A DNA stretch of 64,000 nt from JABDBE01 sp963832245 (GTDB taxonomy: Bacteria; Acidobacteriota; Terriglobia; Terriglobales; Acidobacteriaceae), in the NCBI GenBank assembly GCA_963832245.1, contig CAWHTG010000003.1, positions 310,001 through 374,000 of the forward strand, written 5' to 3'. Of this stretch, positions 43,347 to 50,783 are shown piece by piece. The translations under genes and the position numbers were made by a program. Each line of letters begins with the position of its first letter. Position 1 is the stretch's first letter. The notes under the pieces were generated by a model. The model saw only the letters and a program-made list of their open reading frames with translations. It had not been told where the DNA came from and ran no database searches.

Positions 43347-43425
43347 ACGGGCGGGCACGGCTTCAGCCGTGCCGATGGCCATCGAAAACCCGGGCCTTAG
43401 CCCCTGAGGGCTCCGGGAAAACTTA
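43347..43425. repeat. GGCACGGCTTCAGCCGTGCC palindrome unit in the pilus operon
   Basis: A second copy of the two-part unit at 31918: GGCACGGCTTCAGCCGTGCC then CCCGGGCCTTAGCCCCTGAG. It lies between pilO and the next gene and may uncouple them. Confidence 0.85.
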
Positions 43426-43457
43426 CGAGACCAGGTCCAAGTGAAGACGGGTATTTG

Positions 43458-44060
43458 ATGAAATTCGGAGCAGAAAATCGGACCAAGCTATTCGTCGCCA
43501 TCGGCCTAATGGCGGCGGCGGTCGTCGTATTCCTGTTCAACTTCAACGGTTCCAGTCCCTCGGCCGCTGCACCCTCGACCACAGCTCTTCCCAGTGCCGT
43601 CTCTCCGCCAATTACGCCTCCGCGGCCCGCGTCACATACCAAGACTCACGGCAAGAAGGTCAGCACCGCGCCGCGTTCGCTCGATCCCACCCTGCGCTAT
43701 GACTGGCTGAAGGCCAGCGAAGATACCAAGTACGAAGGCACAGGACGGAACATCTTCCTGGCGCAAGCGGAGATTCCAACGCCCGACAAGAATGGGACAA
43801 CCGACCACGCGAGCAACACGCCGCCCCCCGATCCCGGCCCGCCGCCCCCGCCGCCGATCAACCTGAAGTTTTTCGGATTCGCCAGTAAACCGGGCGAATC
43901 CAAGAAGATTTTTCTCTCCGAGGGCGAAGACGTTTTCATTGCGGCCGAAGGAGATGTCGTCAATCGCCATTACAAGGTGTTGCGCATCTCGCCCACCTCT
44001 GTAGAAATAGAAGACGTGCTCAACAACAACCGCCAAAGTATTCCGCTCACCCTGGGATGA
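43458..44060 (+). CDS. PilP/GspC-like pilus protein
   Basis: A 200-residue protein with one N-terminal membrane helix (about 10-30), a long Pro/Ser/Ala linker, and a C-terminal beta domain (PINLKFFGFASKPGESKKIFLSEGEDVFIAAEGDVV) with the pattern of PilP and GspC homology regions. PilP links PilNO to the secretin. It is in the right position in the operon. No secretin PilQ gene follows. ATG 43458 is chosen over the TTG directly before it. Confidence 0.72.
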   Translation: MKFGAENRTKLFVAIGLMAAAVVVFLFNFNGSSPSAAAPSTTALPSAVSPPITPPRPASHTKTHGKKVSTAPRSLDPTLRYDWLKASEDTKYEGTGRNIFLAQAEIPTPDKNGTTDHASNTPPPDPGPPPPPPINLKFFGFASKPGESKKIFLSEGEDVFIAAEGDVVNRHYKVLRISPTSVEIEDVLNNNRQSIPLTLG

Positions 44061-44063
44061 GCC

Positions 44064-44148
44064 AATTGGGGAATTGGGTAATTTCGTAATTTGAAAATTA
44101 AAAAAACAGCAATTTACGCAATTACCAAATTACCCAGTTACAAATCTT
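44064..44148. repeat. AT-rich inverted repeat of the AATTGGGTAATTTCG type
   Basis: Left arm AATTGGGTAATTTCGTAATTT pairs with right arm AAATTACCCAGTT around AAATTAAAAAAACAG. This low-GC hairpin stands out in a GC-rich operon and may carry a terminator or processing site. Confidence 0.75.
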
Positions 44149-44149
44149 C

Positions 44150-45148
44150 ATGATCCCGCGCTTTCGAAAACCCGCCTCCCGATATCGCTCCGAACGAGGA
44201 TACATTCTCATCACCCTCATCCTGTTTGTCGCGCTGATTGCGATTGCGGCTCTAGTCACAGCGCCGTTGATCGCCTTCCAGGTGAAACGGGATCGGGAAG
44301 AAGAATTGATTCATCGCGGGGTGCAGTACTCGCGGGCGATGAAGCATTTCGTGAAGAAATTCGGGCGTTATCCTACTCGCATCGAGGAACTCGAAAACAC
44401 CAACCAGGTCCGCTTCCTGCGCAAACGCTACAAAGACCCAATCACCAGAAAAGACTTCAAGCTCCTGCACATGGGCGACGTACAAATGTCATTCGGCGCT
44501 GGGATCGCAGGAGCCGCGCCGGCTGGTCTCAACCCCGGCGCCCCCGGAGTCGCGGGGGGTCTCGGCGGACCAGGGGGGCTCGGCCCTGGGGCGATCAATA
44601 CGCTCGCCGCGGCTGGCGGACTGGCTGGCGCCGGCACGATTACAACGCAGGTCGTGAGCGGTCCCGGAGTTAGCACATCGGCTGCCGCAAATGCGGCCGT
44701 TCAACAGAATCCAGATCAAAGTGCAGGCACCGAGACCACCGGCGCTACACCCAACCAAGGTGCGAACGTGGTGCCCACCAGTCCCGGAGCTCCTGGCGCA
44801 GGTCCCCTGGCAAGTGCAAATCCTGGCGCCCAGGTTTTTGGCGGCGGCCCGATCGTTGGAGTCGCCAGCACCAGCAAAGACAAAAGCATTCGCATATTTA
44901 ATAAAAAAGATCACTACAACGAATGGCAGTTCATTTACGATCCAACCACCGATCGCGGCGGACTGCTTACCACCCCGAACCAACCGTCCCTGCAGGGCGC
45001 AACCACCGCAATTCAGGGTGCTCCCGGTACTCCTGGCGCTCCGGGCTCGCCTGGCGGAATCCCGGGCCAGCCCGGCTCCGGCTTCCAACCAGGCCAACCC
45101 AATCAGCCTGGACTGCAACCGCAAATGCCGCCCGACCAGGGACCGTAG
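44150..45148 (+). CDS. Unusual pseudopilin-like protein with a Gly/Pro-rich collagen-like tail
   Basis: A 332-residue protein. A basic leader and R-G-YILITLILFVALIAIAALV form a pilin-like hydrophobic helix, but the Glu at position +5 that pilins need is absent. Residues about 50-110 (RGVQYSRAMKHFVKKFGRYPTRIEELENTNQVRFLRKRYKDP) match the globular part of the GspG/PulG-like proteins of this phylum. From about 120 the sequence is Gly/Pro/Ala-rich with many G-x-P triplets, interrupted by RIFNKKDHYNEWQFIYDP. It ends the pilus operon. Role as minor pilin or tip protein is inferred. Confidence 0.75.
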   Translation: MIPRFRKPASRYRSERGYILITLILFVALIAIAALVTAPLIAFQVKRDREEELIHRGVQYSRAMKHFVKKFGRYPTRIEELENTNQVRFLRKRYKDPITRKDFKLLHMGDVQMSFGAGIAGAAPAGLNPGAPGVAGGLGGPGGLGPGAINTLAAAGGLAGAGTITTQVVSGPGVSTSAAANAAVQQNPDQSAGTETTGATPNQGANVVPTSPGAPGAGPLASANPGAQVFGGGPIVGVASTSKDKSIRIFNKKDHYNEWQFIYDPTTDRGGLLTTPNQPSLQGATTAIQGAPGTPGAPGSPGGIPGQPGSGFQPGQPNQPGLQPQMPPDQGP

Positions 45149-45333
45149 CCACCGGCAAGTTCACAGACATCCCGGCCACGCGGGGATGCAAGATTTATCA
45201 AGGCAACCCATTAACCACCCAATCAATTTCACGATGTTGTGAAGTGCAAAGCCGGTGTACAATCGCTCCCGCTTTTTAGTCCGAGAAATTATTGGCGGAG
45301 GTGTGCCAATACAATCCGATCCAGGGAGAAAAA

Positions 45334-46203
45334 ATGAAAATCTGCAAATCGTTACTGCTAGCGGGATTCGTGCTGGTTTTTATGATGGCGGCGGCTGCGG
45401 CCAATGCGCCGACACTGACGTTCCACTTCAAGACGATCAGAGTGCCGGGAGCGCTAACCACGACAATTGGAGGCATAAACAACGCGGGCGCGATGGTCGG
45501 ACAGTATCTGGTCAAAGCCGGAGGGAACCCACATGGCTTTCTGGTCGATGCCGGTAAATGGACCCACATTGATCACCCCAAGGGCTCATCGACGATTTGC
45601 AAAAACATCAATTCCAGCGGGGCGATCGTGGGCAACTACCAGAATTCCAAGACTACGACGATGGGGTTTGTTTATCAGAACGGCAAGTTTACAGACATTC
45701 CCGGACCCGCGGGAGCGACTTCCTCGGTGGCCAGCGGCATCAACGACGATGGTCAGATTGTTGGCTACTACTACCACTCCAACGGCCGCATACACGGATT
45801 TCTGCTGAGCGGAAAACAATACAAAACTCTGGACGTGCCTGGCGCAACAGCTACGCTTGCTACCGGCATCAACAACAAGGGGTACATCGTCCTGTATTGG
45901 CAGGACTCGGCGCAAAATAGCGAGTCTTCGATTTACAACGGGAAAACCTACAAGACGATCGACGTTCCCGGTGCCACCAACACCCTTGCCAAGGACCTCG
46001 ATAATGCGAACGATGTTGTCTTTCAATGGTTCGACGCGCAGTTTCATCCCCACGGCGCGCTTTTACATAGCGGCAAATACTATACCGTTGACTACCCTAA
46101 GAGTATGGGGACCTATCCCATGGGAATCAATGACAAAAATGTTGTCGTGGGATTCTACGCGCCCGATAACAACTACCAGGGGGGATTCACCGCGACGTAC
46201 TGA
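45334..46203 (+). CDS. Exported HAF-repeat protein
   Basis: A 289-residue secreted protein: signal peptide (about 1-23), then five or six repeats of about 40 residues with the pattern G-I-N-N-x-G-x-I-V-G-Y-Y and x-H-G-F-L. This is the extracellular HAF-repeat fold, probably a beta-propeller-like structure, common in Acidobacteriota. Function unknown. GGGAG lies 7 bases before the ATG at 45334. A fragment of about 15 codons of a similar repeat (GKFTDIP) is at 45157-45200, beyond the previous stop. Confidence 0.83.
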   Translation: MKICKSLLLAGFVLVFMMAAAAANAPTLTFHFKTIRVPGALTTTIGGINNAGAMVGQYLVKAGGNPHGFLVDAGKWTHIDHPKGSSTICKNINSSGAIVGNYQNSKTTTMGFVYQNGKFTDIPGPAGATSSVASGINDDGQIVGYYYHSNGRIHGFLLSGKQYKTLDVPGATATLATGINNKGYIVLYWQDSAQNSESSIYNGKTYKTIDVPGATNTLAKDLDNANDVVFQWFDAQFHPHGALLHSGKYYTVDYPKSMGTYPMGINDKNVVVGFYAPDNNYQGGFTATY

Positions 46204-46213
46204 ACTTTTTGGT

Positions 46214-46334
46214 TGTGTGGGTCCGGGTCTTTGACCCGGACGGTCCGCGCTTGCGCGGTGCGACAACCTTTGGCTTTGGCCAGACCGGGTTCCTTCGGCT
46301 TCGCTCAGGACAAGCTCCGACCCGGTCCCACACG
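46214..46334. repeat. Large inverted repeat between convergent genes
   Basis: Outer arms GTGTGGGTCCGGGT and ACCCGGTCCCACAC enclose inner hairpins GTCCGGGTCTTTGACCCGGAC and GACCGGGTTCC. It lies between convergent stops at 46203 and 46402 and is a likely bidirectional terminator. A further stem with GAAAAGCCTCATCGC / GATGAGGCTCTTTC at 46349-46380 is a more classical terminator shape. Confidence 0.7.
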
Positions 46335-46401
46335 GCACAGAAAAAAGGAAAAGCCTCATCGCTTGTGATGAGGCTCTTTCAAACTTCACGACGTGGACGG
46401 C

Positions 46402-46779
46402 TTACACGCTGAACGAAGATCCGCAGCCGCAGGTGCTCTTGACGTTCGGGTTCTCGAACTTGAAGCCGGCGCCCTCGAGGGTCTCGACATAATCGACGAT
46501 GCAGTTATTCAGGTACATCAGCGAGGTAGCGTCCACATAGACTTTGAGCCCATCCATGTCGAACACTTTATCCATCATTCCCGCACCGTTTTCAAACGAC
46601 ATCGAGTACGAAAAACCGGAGCACCCGCCGCCCACAACTCCCACGCGCAGGCCGGCAGGGACGGGATTCTGCTGCGCCATAATCTCCTTAACTTTCGCAA
46701 TCGCATTGGTGGTCAGGCTAACCGGCGGCCTCTTGGGGGTTACCTCGGGAACGGTCGTCGGGACTGTGGTTGTGGCCAT
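46402..46779 (-). CDS. erpA: Iron-sulfur cluster insertion protein, ErpA/IscA type
   Basis: A 125-residue A-type carrier. The three cluster-binding Cys are in GGGCSGFSYSMSFE and STCGCGSSFSV at the very end, exactly as in IscA, SufA and ErpA. It delivers Fe-S clusters to apoproteins such as the ferredoxin and Rieske protein. The second Met (46779) is used because GGAG lies 6 bases upstream of it. Which of the A-type subgroups it belongs to cannot be decided from sequence alone. Confidence 0.9.
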   Translation of the reverse strand: MATTTVPTTVPEVTPKRPPVSLTTNAIAKVKEIMAQQNPVPAGLRVGVVGGGCSGFSYSMSFENGAGMMDKVFDMDGLKVYVDATSLMYLNNCIVDYVETLEGAGFKFENPNVKSTCGCGSSFSV

Positions 46780-47040
46780 TGGCATCTCCTTGAAATTGCT
46801 ACCGATTTATTATAACAAAGCTGGCCTTATGGTCGAGTCAAAAATCCGCGCTCTGACCCAGGCCAGCCACTAATTGGATGAGTAAACCCCATTCAGGGTC
46901 GCAGCTCAAACAAAACCTCCCGGGACTGGCCTTCTAGGGATATAATCTGCGCGTGGGGCCCCGTACCCGGGTTGGTTGTGGCCCATCACCAACATCGGCG
47001 AAGCTTCGGGGTCTGCTCGAGATCAGCACCGAGGTGGCTT

Positions 47041-47316
47041 ATGATGTCAATCCTTATGTGGCCGCTAGTTGCCTGGGGAGTCCTCACTGCTATCCTGGTC
47101 ATCCTCCTCATCTACCGCAGTACCCTCACCATGCAAGAGGATGACCAACTTTTCCTGGGCGAGTCCGAGTCGCACATGGAGAAGGAACAGATCGAGATCA
47201 TGGCCAAGGTGAACAAGATCACTCCCTTGGTAAAGTGGATGGGAGCTTGTTCCGGCGTGCTGCTTCTGGTGATTGCCGGCATCGCTGTCTATCAGGGTTT
47301 GCAGCAAGTACAGTAA
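47041..47316 (+). CDS. Small membrane protein, two helices
   Basis: A 91-residue protein with membrane helices at about 2-22 and 68-88 and a charged loop between (MEKEQIEIMAKVNKITPLVKW). It starts after GAGGTGGCTT; TATAAT at 46941 could be its -10 box. I do not recognise the family. It lies directly left of the tRNA-Leu gene, in host DNA. Confidence 0.7.
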   Translation: MMSILMWPLVAWGVLTAILVILLIYRSTLTMQEDDQLFLGESESHMEKEQIEIMAKVNKITPLVKWMGACSGVLLLVIAGIAVYQGLQQVQ

Positions 47317-47435
47317 TTCGGGAGGATCCGCCCAGGCTGACCAGCGGATTCAGAGGTAGAACCCGAGCTTGATTTCTGCGTGGCCCGGACGTACCTGCGT
47401 GTGAGACGCAAGCCGATGTCTCGCCCTGAACTGTC

Positions 47436-47520
47436 TGGTGCCGGGAACAGGACTCGAACCTGCACGCCTTGCGGCACTGGATCCTAAGTCCAGCGCGTCT
47501 GCCAATTCCGCCATCCCGGC
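47436..47520 (-). tRNA. tRNA-Leu (anticodon UAG), reading CUA; CCA encoded
   Basis: The minus strand folds into an 85-base class II tRNA including CCA: acceptor GCCGGGA / TCCCGGC, D-arm, anticodon stem CTGGA / TCCAG with loop CTTAGGA, a short variable arm TGCCGCAAGGCG, and T-loop GGTTCGAGTCC. The 5' half (47482-47520) is a copy of the segment at 62954-62992: a mobile element has integrated through the anticodon-loop region and supplied this half. The tRNA is complete and looks functional. Confidence 0.96.
47482..47520. repeat. Attachment site, left copy (39 bp, inside tRNA-Leu)
   Basis: From TCCTAAGTCCAGCG to CGCCATCCCGGC the sequence is identical to 62954-62992, then diverges at both ends. 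This is the crossover core for the element that follows. It spans the anticodon loop to the 5' end of the tRNA. Confidence 0.93.
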
Positions 47521-47558
47521 CCGTCTCTAAGTAATTCATTCTAACGCTTTCTTGCTTC

Positions 47559-48656
47559 TTAGTTCACCGGCCCGGCTGGCACGGGCGCGTCAATTGTAAC
47601 CGGATTGTCACTGAAAACGATTTCCGGTTTGTCGGACTGCTGGAATTTCTGCATTGCCAGCGCAATGTCATCTTGGCGAATGATGGAGTACCTATCGAAC
47701 ACGGTGCGGGTTTTCCATCCCCCGATTGCCATGATGACCTTTTCGGGCACCCCGGCGCGAAGCATGTTCCGCGCCATGGTGCGCCGCAGATCGTGAAACA
47801 GCAACCCAGGGCAACCCGCAGACTTGCAGGCATTGTCCCACAGCCCCCGGAAGCTAATTACGGGCGATCCATCCGGGCGCGTGAAAACGAAATCGTTTTC
47901 AGACTTTCCCCGGACGCAAGCAGAAATCAAAACATAGAGCGCATCGGTCATAGTGACACATCGGCCCTCGCCGTTTTTCGTAGTGCCGGGCTCTAGGCGG
48001 ATCGTCCTTTGCATCAAGTCAATCTGCCCCACTTTCAGCCCGGTAATTTCGCGGCGTCTCCACCCGAACGTACGGCCAACCTCTACGATTGTGCGAAACC
48101 AAAGCTCAGGGCAATATTCCAGCAGCTTGCGGTACTGGCCATCCTCAAGGAAACCCGTGCGGGCATCAGCCTCCCGTAGTTTGGTCATCGCGGGAATGTT
48201 CCGGACTTTCGGCGGGGTGCATTGCTTCCCCAGCGTGAACATCCTACGCAGTGCGGACAGCTCGCGATTGATGGTGCCATTGCTGGCCCCCGCGCTGAGG
48301 CGAGAGTCAACATACCGGCCCACAGTGTCAGATGTGACCTGATCGGCCCGCAGATGCCCCAGGAAGGGTTTAAGATGTTTCTTCCATCGCATCTCGACGA
48401 ACTCTAGTGACCGCCTCGCGTTGATCCGATATTCGCGGAAAAGATCGTCCGCCAGTTCCGCAACCGTGACGCGGGCGCGTGGGATGTATTCTCCCTTGGT
48501 GATTTCGGCCAAGCGGTTATCGAGCAATCGTTTTGCAACTCGCTCATCGCCCGATTCGGAACTCTCGAAATGCGAAACTCCGTTCTGAGAGAACTTAACC
48601 CACCAAGTTTTACCGCGCGGGTAGACGCAGCCTCTAACACGTCTCTGCGTTTTCAT
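47559..48656 (-). CDS. int: Tyrosine recombinase / integrase of the element
   Basis: A 365-residue site-specific recombinase. An N-terminal AP2-like arm domain (GKTWWVKFSQNG) is followed by a SAM-like core-binding domain and the catalytic domain with Arg in FGWRRREITGL, H-x-x-R in FHDLRRTMARN, a Trp/His position in GGWKTR and nucleophile Tyr in FDRYSII. It ends 38 bases before the tRNA 5' end and is transcribed towards it. The ATG at 48656 overlaps the TGA of the upstream gene (ATGA). It should integrate and excise the element at the tRNA-Leu site. Confidence 0.93.
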   Translation of the reverse strand: MKTQRRVRGCVYPRGKTWWVKFSQNGVSHFESSESGDERVAKRLLDNRLAEITKGEYIPRARVTVAELADDLFREYRINARRSLEFVEMRWKKHLKPFLGHLRADQVTSDTVGRYVDSRLSAGASNGTINRELSALRRMFTLGKQCTPPKVRNIPAMTKLREADARTGFLEDGQYRKLLEYCPELWFRTIVEVGRTFGWRRREITGLKVGQIDLMQRTIRLEPGTTKNGEGRCVTMTDALYVLISACVRGKSENDFVFTRPDGSPVISFRGLWDNACKSAGCPGLLFHDLRRTMARNMLRAGVPEKVIMAIGGWKTRTVFDRYSIIRQDDIALAMQKFQQSDKPEIVFSDNPVTIDAPVPAGPVN

Positions 48657-49036
48657 CGCTGGCCTCCTTTCATAAAGGTGATACCGAAGAGAAACAGGCA
48701 TATTCCAACCGTGATTTGTGTAGCCCCCAGCCAAGTATTCCGGGGCATTGGGGAGCGATAGACCTTGCCCCCGTGGTTTAATGCGGCGCTTAATTGATCC
48801 TCCGGAACGTAACGCAGTGTGCCGAGAGGATCGCTCATTTCTATCGCATGCTTGCCCCCGGCAGAGAGCGCATCTTGTAACTGTTCTGCCGGTATTAGCC
48901 TCACCGTTCCATCGGGCGCAAACACGGGGAAAGTGTTGTCTGTTGCACTAGCCCTGTGAATTGTCAATTGACCTACGCCATGAGTGGCGAAGTATGCGCC
49001 AGCGCAGAACAGAATCGCAATTGCTAGATATTTCAT
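48653..49036 (-). CDS. Small membrane protein with a two-unit PDG..GGK domain, in the integrase operon
   Basis: A 127-residue protein with helices at both ends (about 3-22 and 104-122) and a domain between them: PVFAPDGTVRLIPAEQLQDA then GTLRYVPEDQ and GGKVY. Two similar half-units are visible (PDGTVRLIP...GGKHA and DPLGTLRYVP...GGKVY). The same domain begins the 420-residue protein at 54807-56069. It overlaps both neighbours by ATGA. Unknown function; membrane topology would place the domain on one side, anchored at both ends. Confidence 0.75.
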   Translation of the reverse strand: MKYLAIAILFCAGAYFATHGVGQLTIHRASATDNTFPVFAPDGTVRLIPAEQLQDALSAGGKHAIEMSDPLGTLRYVPEDQLSAALNHGGKVYRSPMPRNTWLGATQITVGICLFLFGITFMKGGQR

Positions 49037-49278
49037 CGTCTGCCCCTTTCATTGGCTACAAACTTCCGGGCTTCCCAGAGACACCCAGGGCACCCCGGGG
49101 TTAAGCGGCCCGTCTTGGCATGCTGGCAATCGGTAGAATGCGCATGCTCCCGCTGCCATCGTGCACTAACAGCTTGGCGGGCCGATTCGCTTTTTTCTAT
49201 TGCGCTGAGATTTCGGGCGCGGGCCTTCCCACCTTTCTTTCCGAGGATCACAGCCGCGTTTTTGATTTCCTTATTCAT
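49033..49278 (-). CDS. Small basic protein with KGGKARA motif, first gene of the integrase operon
   Basis: An 81-residue protein: ILGKKGGKARARNLSAIEKSE, then SARQAVSARWQ, and a Cys/His-rich tail (DCQHAK, PGCPGCLW). A shorter relative with the same KGGKAR ... SARKAAQARW pattern is at 61232-61387 at the other end of the element. Such small basic proteins are common on mobile elements and unassigned; the tail could bind zinc. It overlaps the next gene by ATGA. Confidence 0.7.
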   Translation of the reverse strand: MNKEIKNAAVILGKKGGKARARNLSAIEKSESARQAVSARWQREHAHSTDCQHAKTGRLTPGCPGCLWEARKFVANERGRR

Positions 49279-49292
49279 TAGCCCCCTTTCGA

Positions 49293-49327
49293 TACGTATT
49301 AGACTATACGTAGCGGTACGTTGTCAA
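49293..49327 (-). promoter_or_regulatory. Promoter and dyad operator of the integrase operon
   Basis: On the minus strand TTGACA (49327-49322), an 18-base spacer and TCTAAT (49303-49298) lie 20 bases before the first ATG. A perfect dyad TACGTAT-N6-ATACGTA (49293-49312) covers the -10. A protein bound there would block transcription, so integrase seems to be repressible. Confidence 0.65.
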
Positions 49328-49343
49328 GCGCGGAAGCGACGCC

Positions 49344-49550
49344 TTAGAATGGCCATGTGACTTTGTTGGTTTCGACGTACTTGTCCAGGTCACAGCGATC
49401 TATGCGCCAAACCGCACCGGGAGAGTCTTGGACTAGGGGAATCTTTCCGCCCTGAATCAGCGAACGGATTTTGCGCGGCCCTACGCCAAGATAATCCCCA
49501 GCCTGCTTTACGCTGAGGCATCGCGGCGTGATGGTGACGGGCGATTGCAT
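49344..49550 (-). CDS. Excisionase / AlpA-like HTH protein
   Basis: A 68-residue winged-helix protein of the MerR-like HTH_17 type: CLSVKQAGDYLGVGPRKIRSLIQGGKIPL, then WRIDRCDLDKYVE. Such proteins direct excision by integrase or activate its operon. It sits just upstream of the integrase operon, with the promoter and dyad in between. Confidence 0.82.
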   Translation of the reverse strand: MQSPVTITPRCLSVKQAGDYLGVGPRKIRSLIQGGKIPLVQDSPGAVWRIDRCDLDKYVETNKVTWPF

Positions 49551-49570
49551 GGTTCAGTTTTGGCTGGCAA

Positions 49571-49593
49571 GGGAGCCAATTGGCCCGGCTCCC
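49571..49593. terminator. Hairpin between two minus-strand genes
   Basis: GGGAGCC-N9-GGCTCCC forms a perfect 7-bp stem between the gene ending at 49645 and the excisionase start. It lacks a T-run, so it may be a partial or Rho-linked terminator or a regulatory site. Confidence 0.4.
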
Positions 49594-49644
49594 TCGCCTT
49601 CGGGTAGTGTGCTTTTGCTGTGGTCAGGAGTTACTACCCAAAAG

Positions 49645-50148
49645 TCATAGCTCCGAATATTTAGCAATGTGAATCTCCCGCACAATGGAGTACCAATTCT
49701 CTGGATCTATCAAGCCGTTCCGATTTTCCTTAACAGTGACGACCGTAATCCGGTAGATACGTTTGACGAAAATATCCATATCCAGCGGACCTACCGGCTG
49801 GCCCCCGTTCACCTCGACCCATAGCGCCCTGAAATAACTGCCAGAGCCCGCATGCGGTTTGTTGCGATCCTGCCCGAGATTGAAAAACCGGCAGAGTCTC
49901 CCGGTGTAAGGTCTTCCGGTGTACCCTTGGGGATCGAGCACTAGCCGCGCTTTCCATTGCCTCCATTGGTGCGCCCAGGCAAAAGACGCTTCCGTACATT
50001 CCGCGAGGTACTGACCCTCATCGAGCAATGGGTTAGGCTCTGAGGTAGTAATGACTGGTTTTTGCTCTACCACGGGCCGATGATTGGAAGGTGCTCTCCG
50101 CTCGCTTCGCCTCTCGCTACTAACCGGAAATGGTTGCGCAGTGGGCAT
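49645..50148 (-). CDS. Hypothetical phage/element protein
   Basis: A 167-residue protein. A disordered N-terminus to about residue 38 precedes a compact beta-rich body: GQYLAECTEASFAWAH, GYTGRPYTGRLCRFFNLGQDRN, YFRALWVEVNG, YRITVVTVKENRNG and WYSIVREIH. Proteins with the last two motifs are common on integrated elements and plasmids near replication genes. I cannot name a function. It leads an early minus-strand operon with two smaller genes. Confidence 0.7.
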   Translation of the reverse strand: MPTAQPFPVSSERRSERRAPSNHRPVVEQKPVITTSEPNPLLDEGQYLAECTEASFAWAHQWRQWKARLVLDPQGYTGRPYTGRLCRFFNLGQDRNKPHAGSGSYFRALWVEVNGGQPVGPLDMDIFVKRIYRITVVTVKENRNGLIDPENWYSIVREIHIAKYSEL

Positions 50149-50157
50149 AGTGTCTTT

Positions 50158-50379
50158 TCAATCCGGATATTGAAAAGTCTCCACCTTGCAAGGTTCGCTT
50201 TCCGGAAACAGCGATCCCGGCGCAGTGATAGGCCGCGCCTTGCGCTGGGGCTCTGCAGGATCGGCAATCCTTCCGAGAATCGGCGGGCGGGAAATCAGCT
50301 TGTAATAACCGTGGCGGGTGCCATTGGCCTTGACCTCAACGCGATTCGCGATTGTCACCCCGTCTTGCGCAGCTCGCAA
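50158..50379 (-). CDS. Hypothetical small element protein
   Basis: A 73-residue basic protein with the segment VEVKANGTRHGYYKLISRPPILGRIADP. No family recognised. It ends 9 bases before the next gene in the same direction. Codon use is similar to its neighbours. Confidence 0.5.
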   Translation of the reverse strand: MRAAQDGVTIANRVEVKANGTRHGYYKLISRPPILGRIADPAEPQRKARPITAPGSLFPESEPCKVETFQYPD

Positions 50380-50481
50380 ACTCTCGCAGCGTACTGCAGG
50401 CTAATTGAGGAAAGTTCTAGCGCGGAAACCTCGGACTTACTTGAAAGCAATTCCAAAACTCTCGCGCATTGCGTTTGCTTT

Positions 50482-50721
50482 TTACTGATGGTGTCCACCT
50501 TCGCTAGCGCGAGCGATCCGCCTCAGTGAGCGAAACAGGGTCTCCGTGAATTGACCGTGCTCTTGGAGTATCTTGGATCGATTAGGATCGGATACCTCGC
50601 CGGCCGACAGGAAGAGAATCTCACTCGCCAATTGGATCTTGGCCGCGGCTTCGGCCACCATTTGCGCAACGCGGGGCAAATGGCTTGCACGGGAAAGCGG
50701 CGATGGTGTAATTGTGGACAA
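50482..50721 (-). CDS. Hypothetical small helical element protein
   Basis: A 79-residue protein, nearly all helical (PRVAQMVAEAAAKIQLASEILFLSAGEVS and ILQEHGQFTETLFRSLRRIARA). No family recognised. It follows the HTH regulator gene by 62 bases. Confidence 0.5.
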   Translation of the reverse strand: MSTITPSPLSRASHLPRVAQMVAEAAAKIQLASEILFLSAGEVSDPNRSKILQEHGQFTETLFRSLRRIARASEGGHHQ

Positions 50722-50783
50722 CGTTGGTTACCTTCGTTTCTCGGGACTGGAAATCGTTAACCAGCGATCCGGTCCCGAACCTC

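Noticed and set aside
46953..47144. 63-codon frame just after a TATAAT box
   Set aside because: Composition is not protein-like, and it overlaps the two-helix membrane protein, which has a proper ribosome-binding site.
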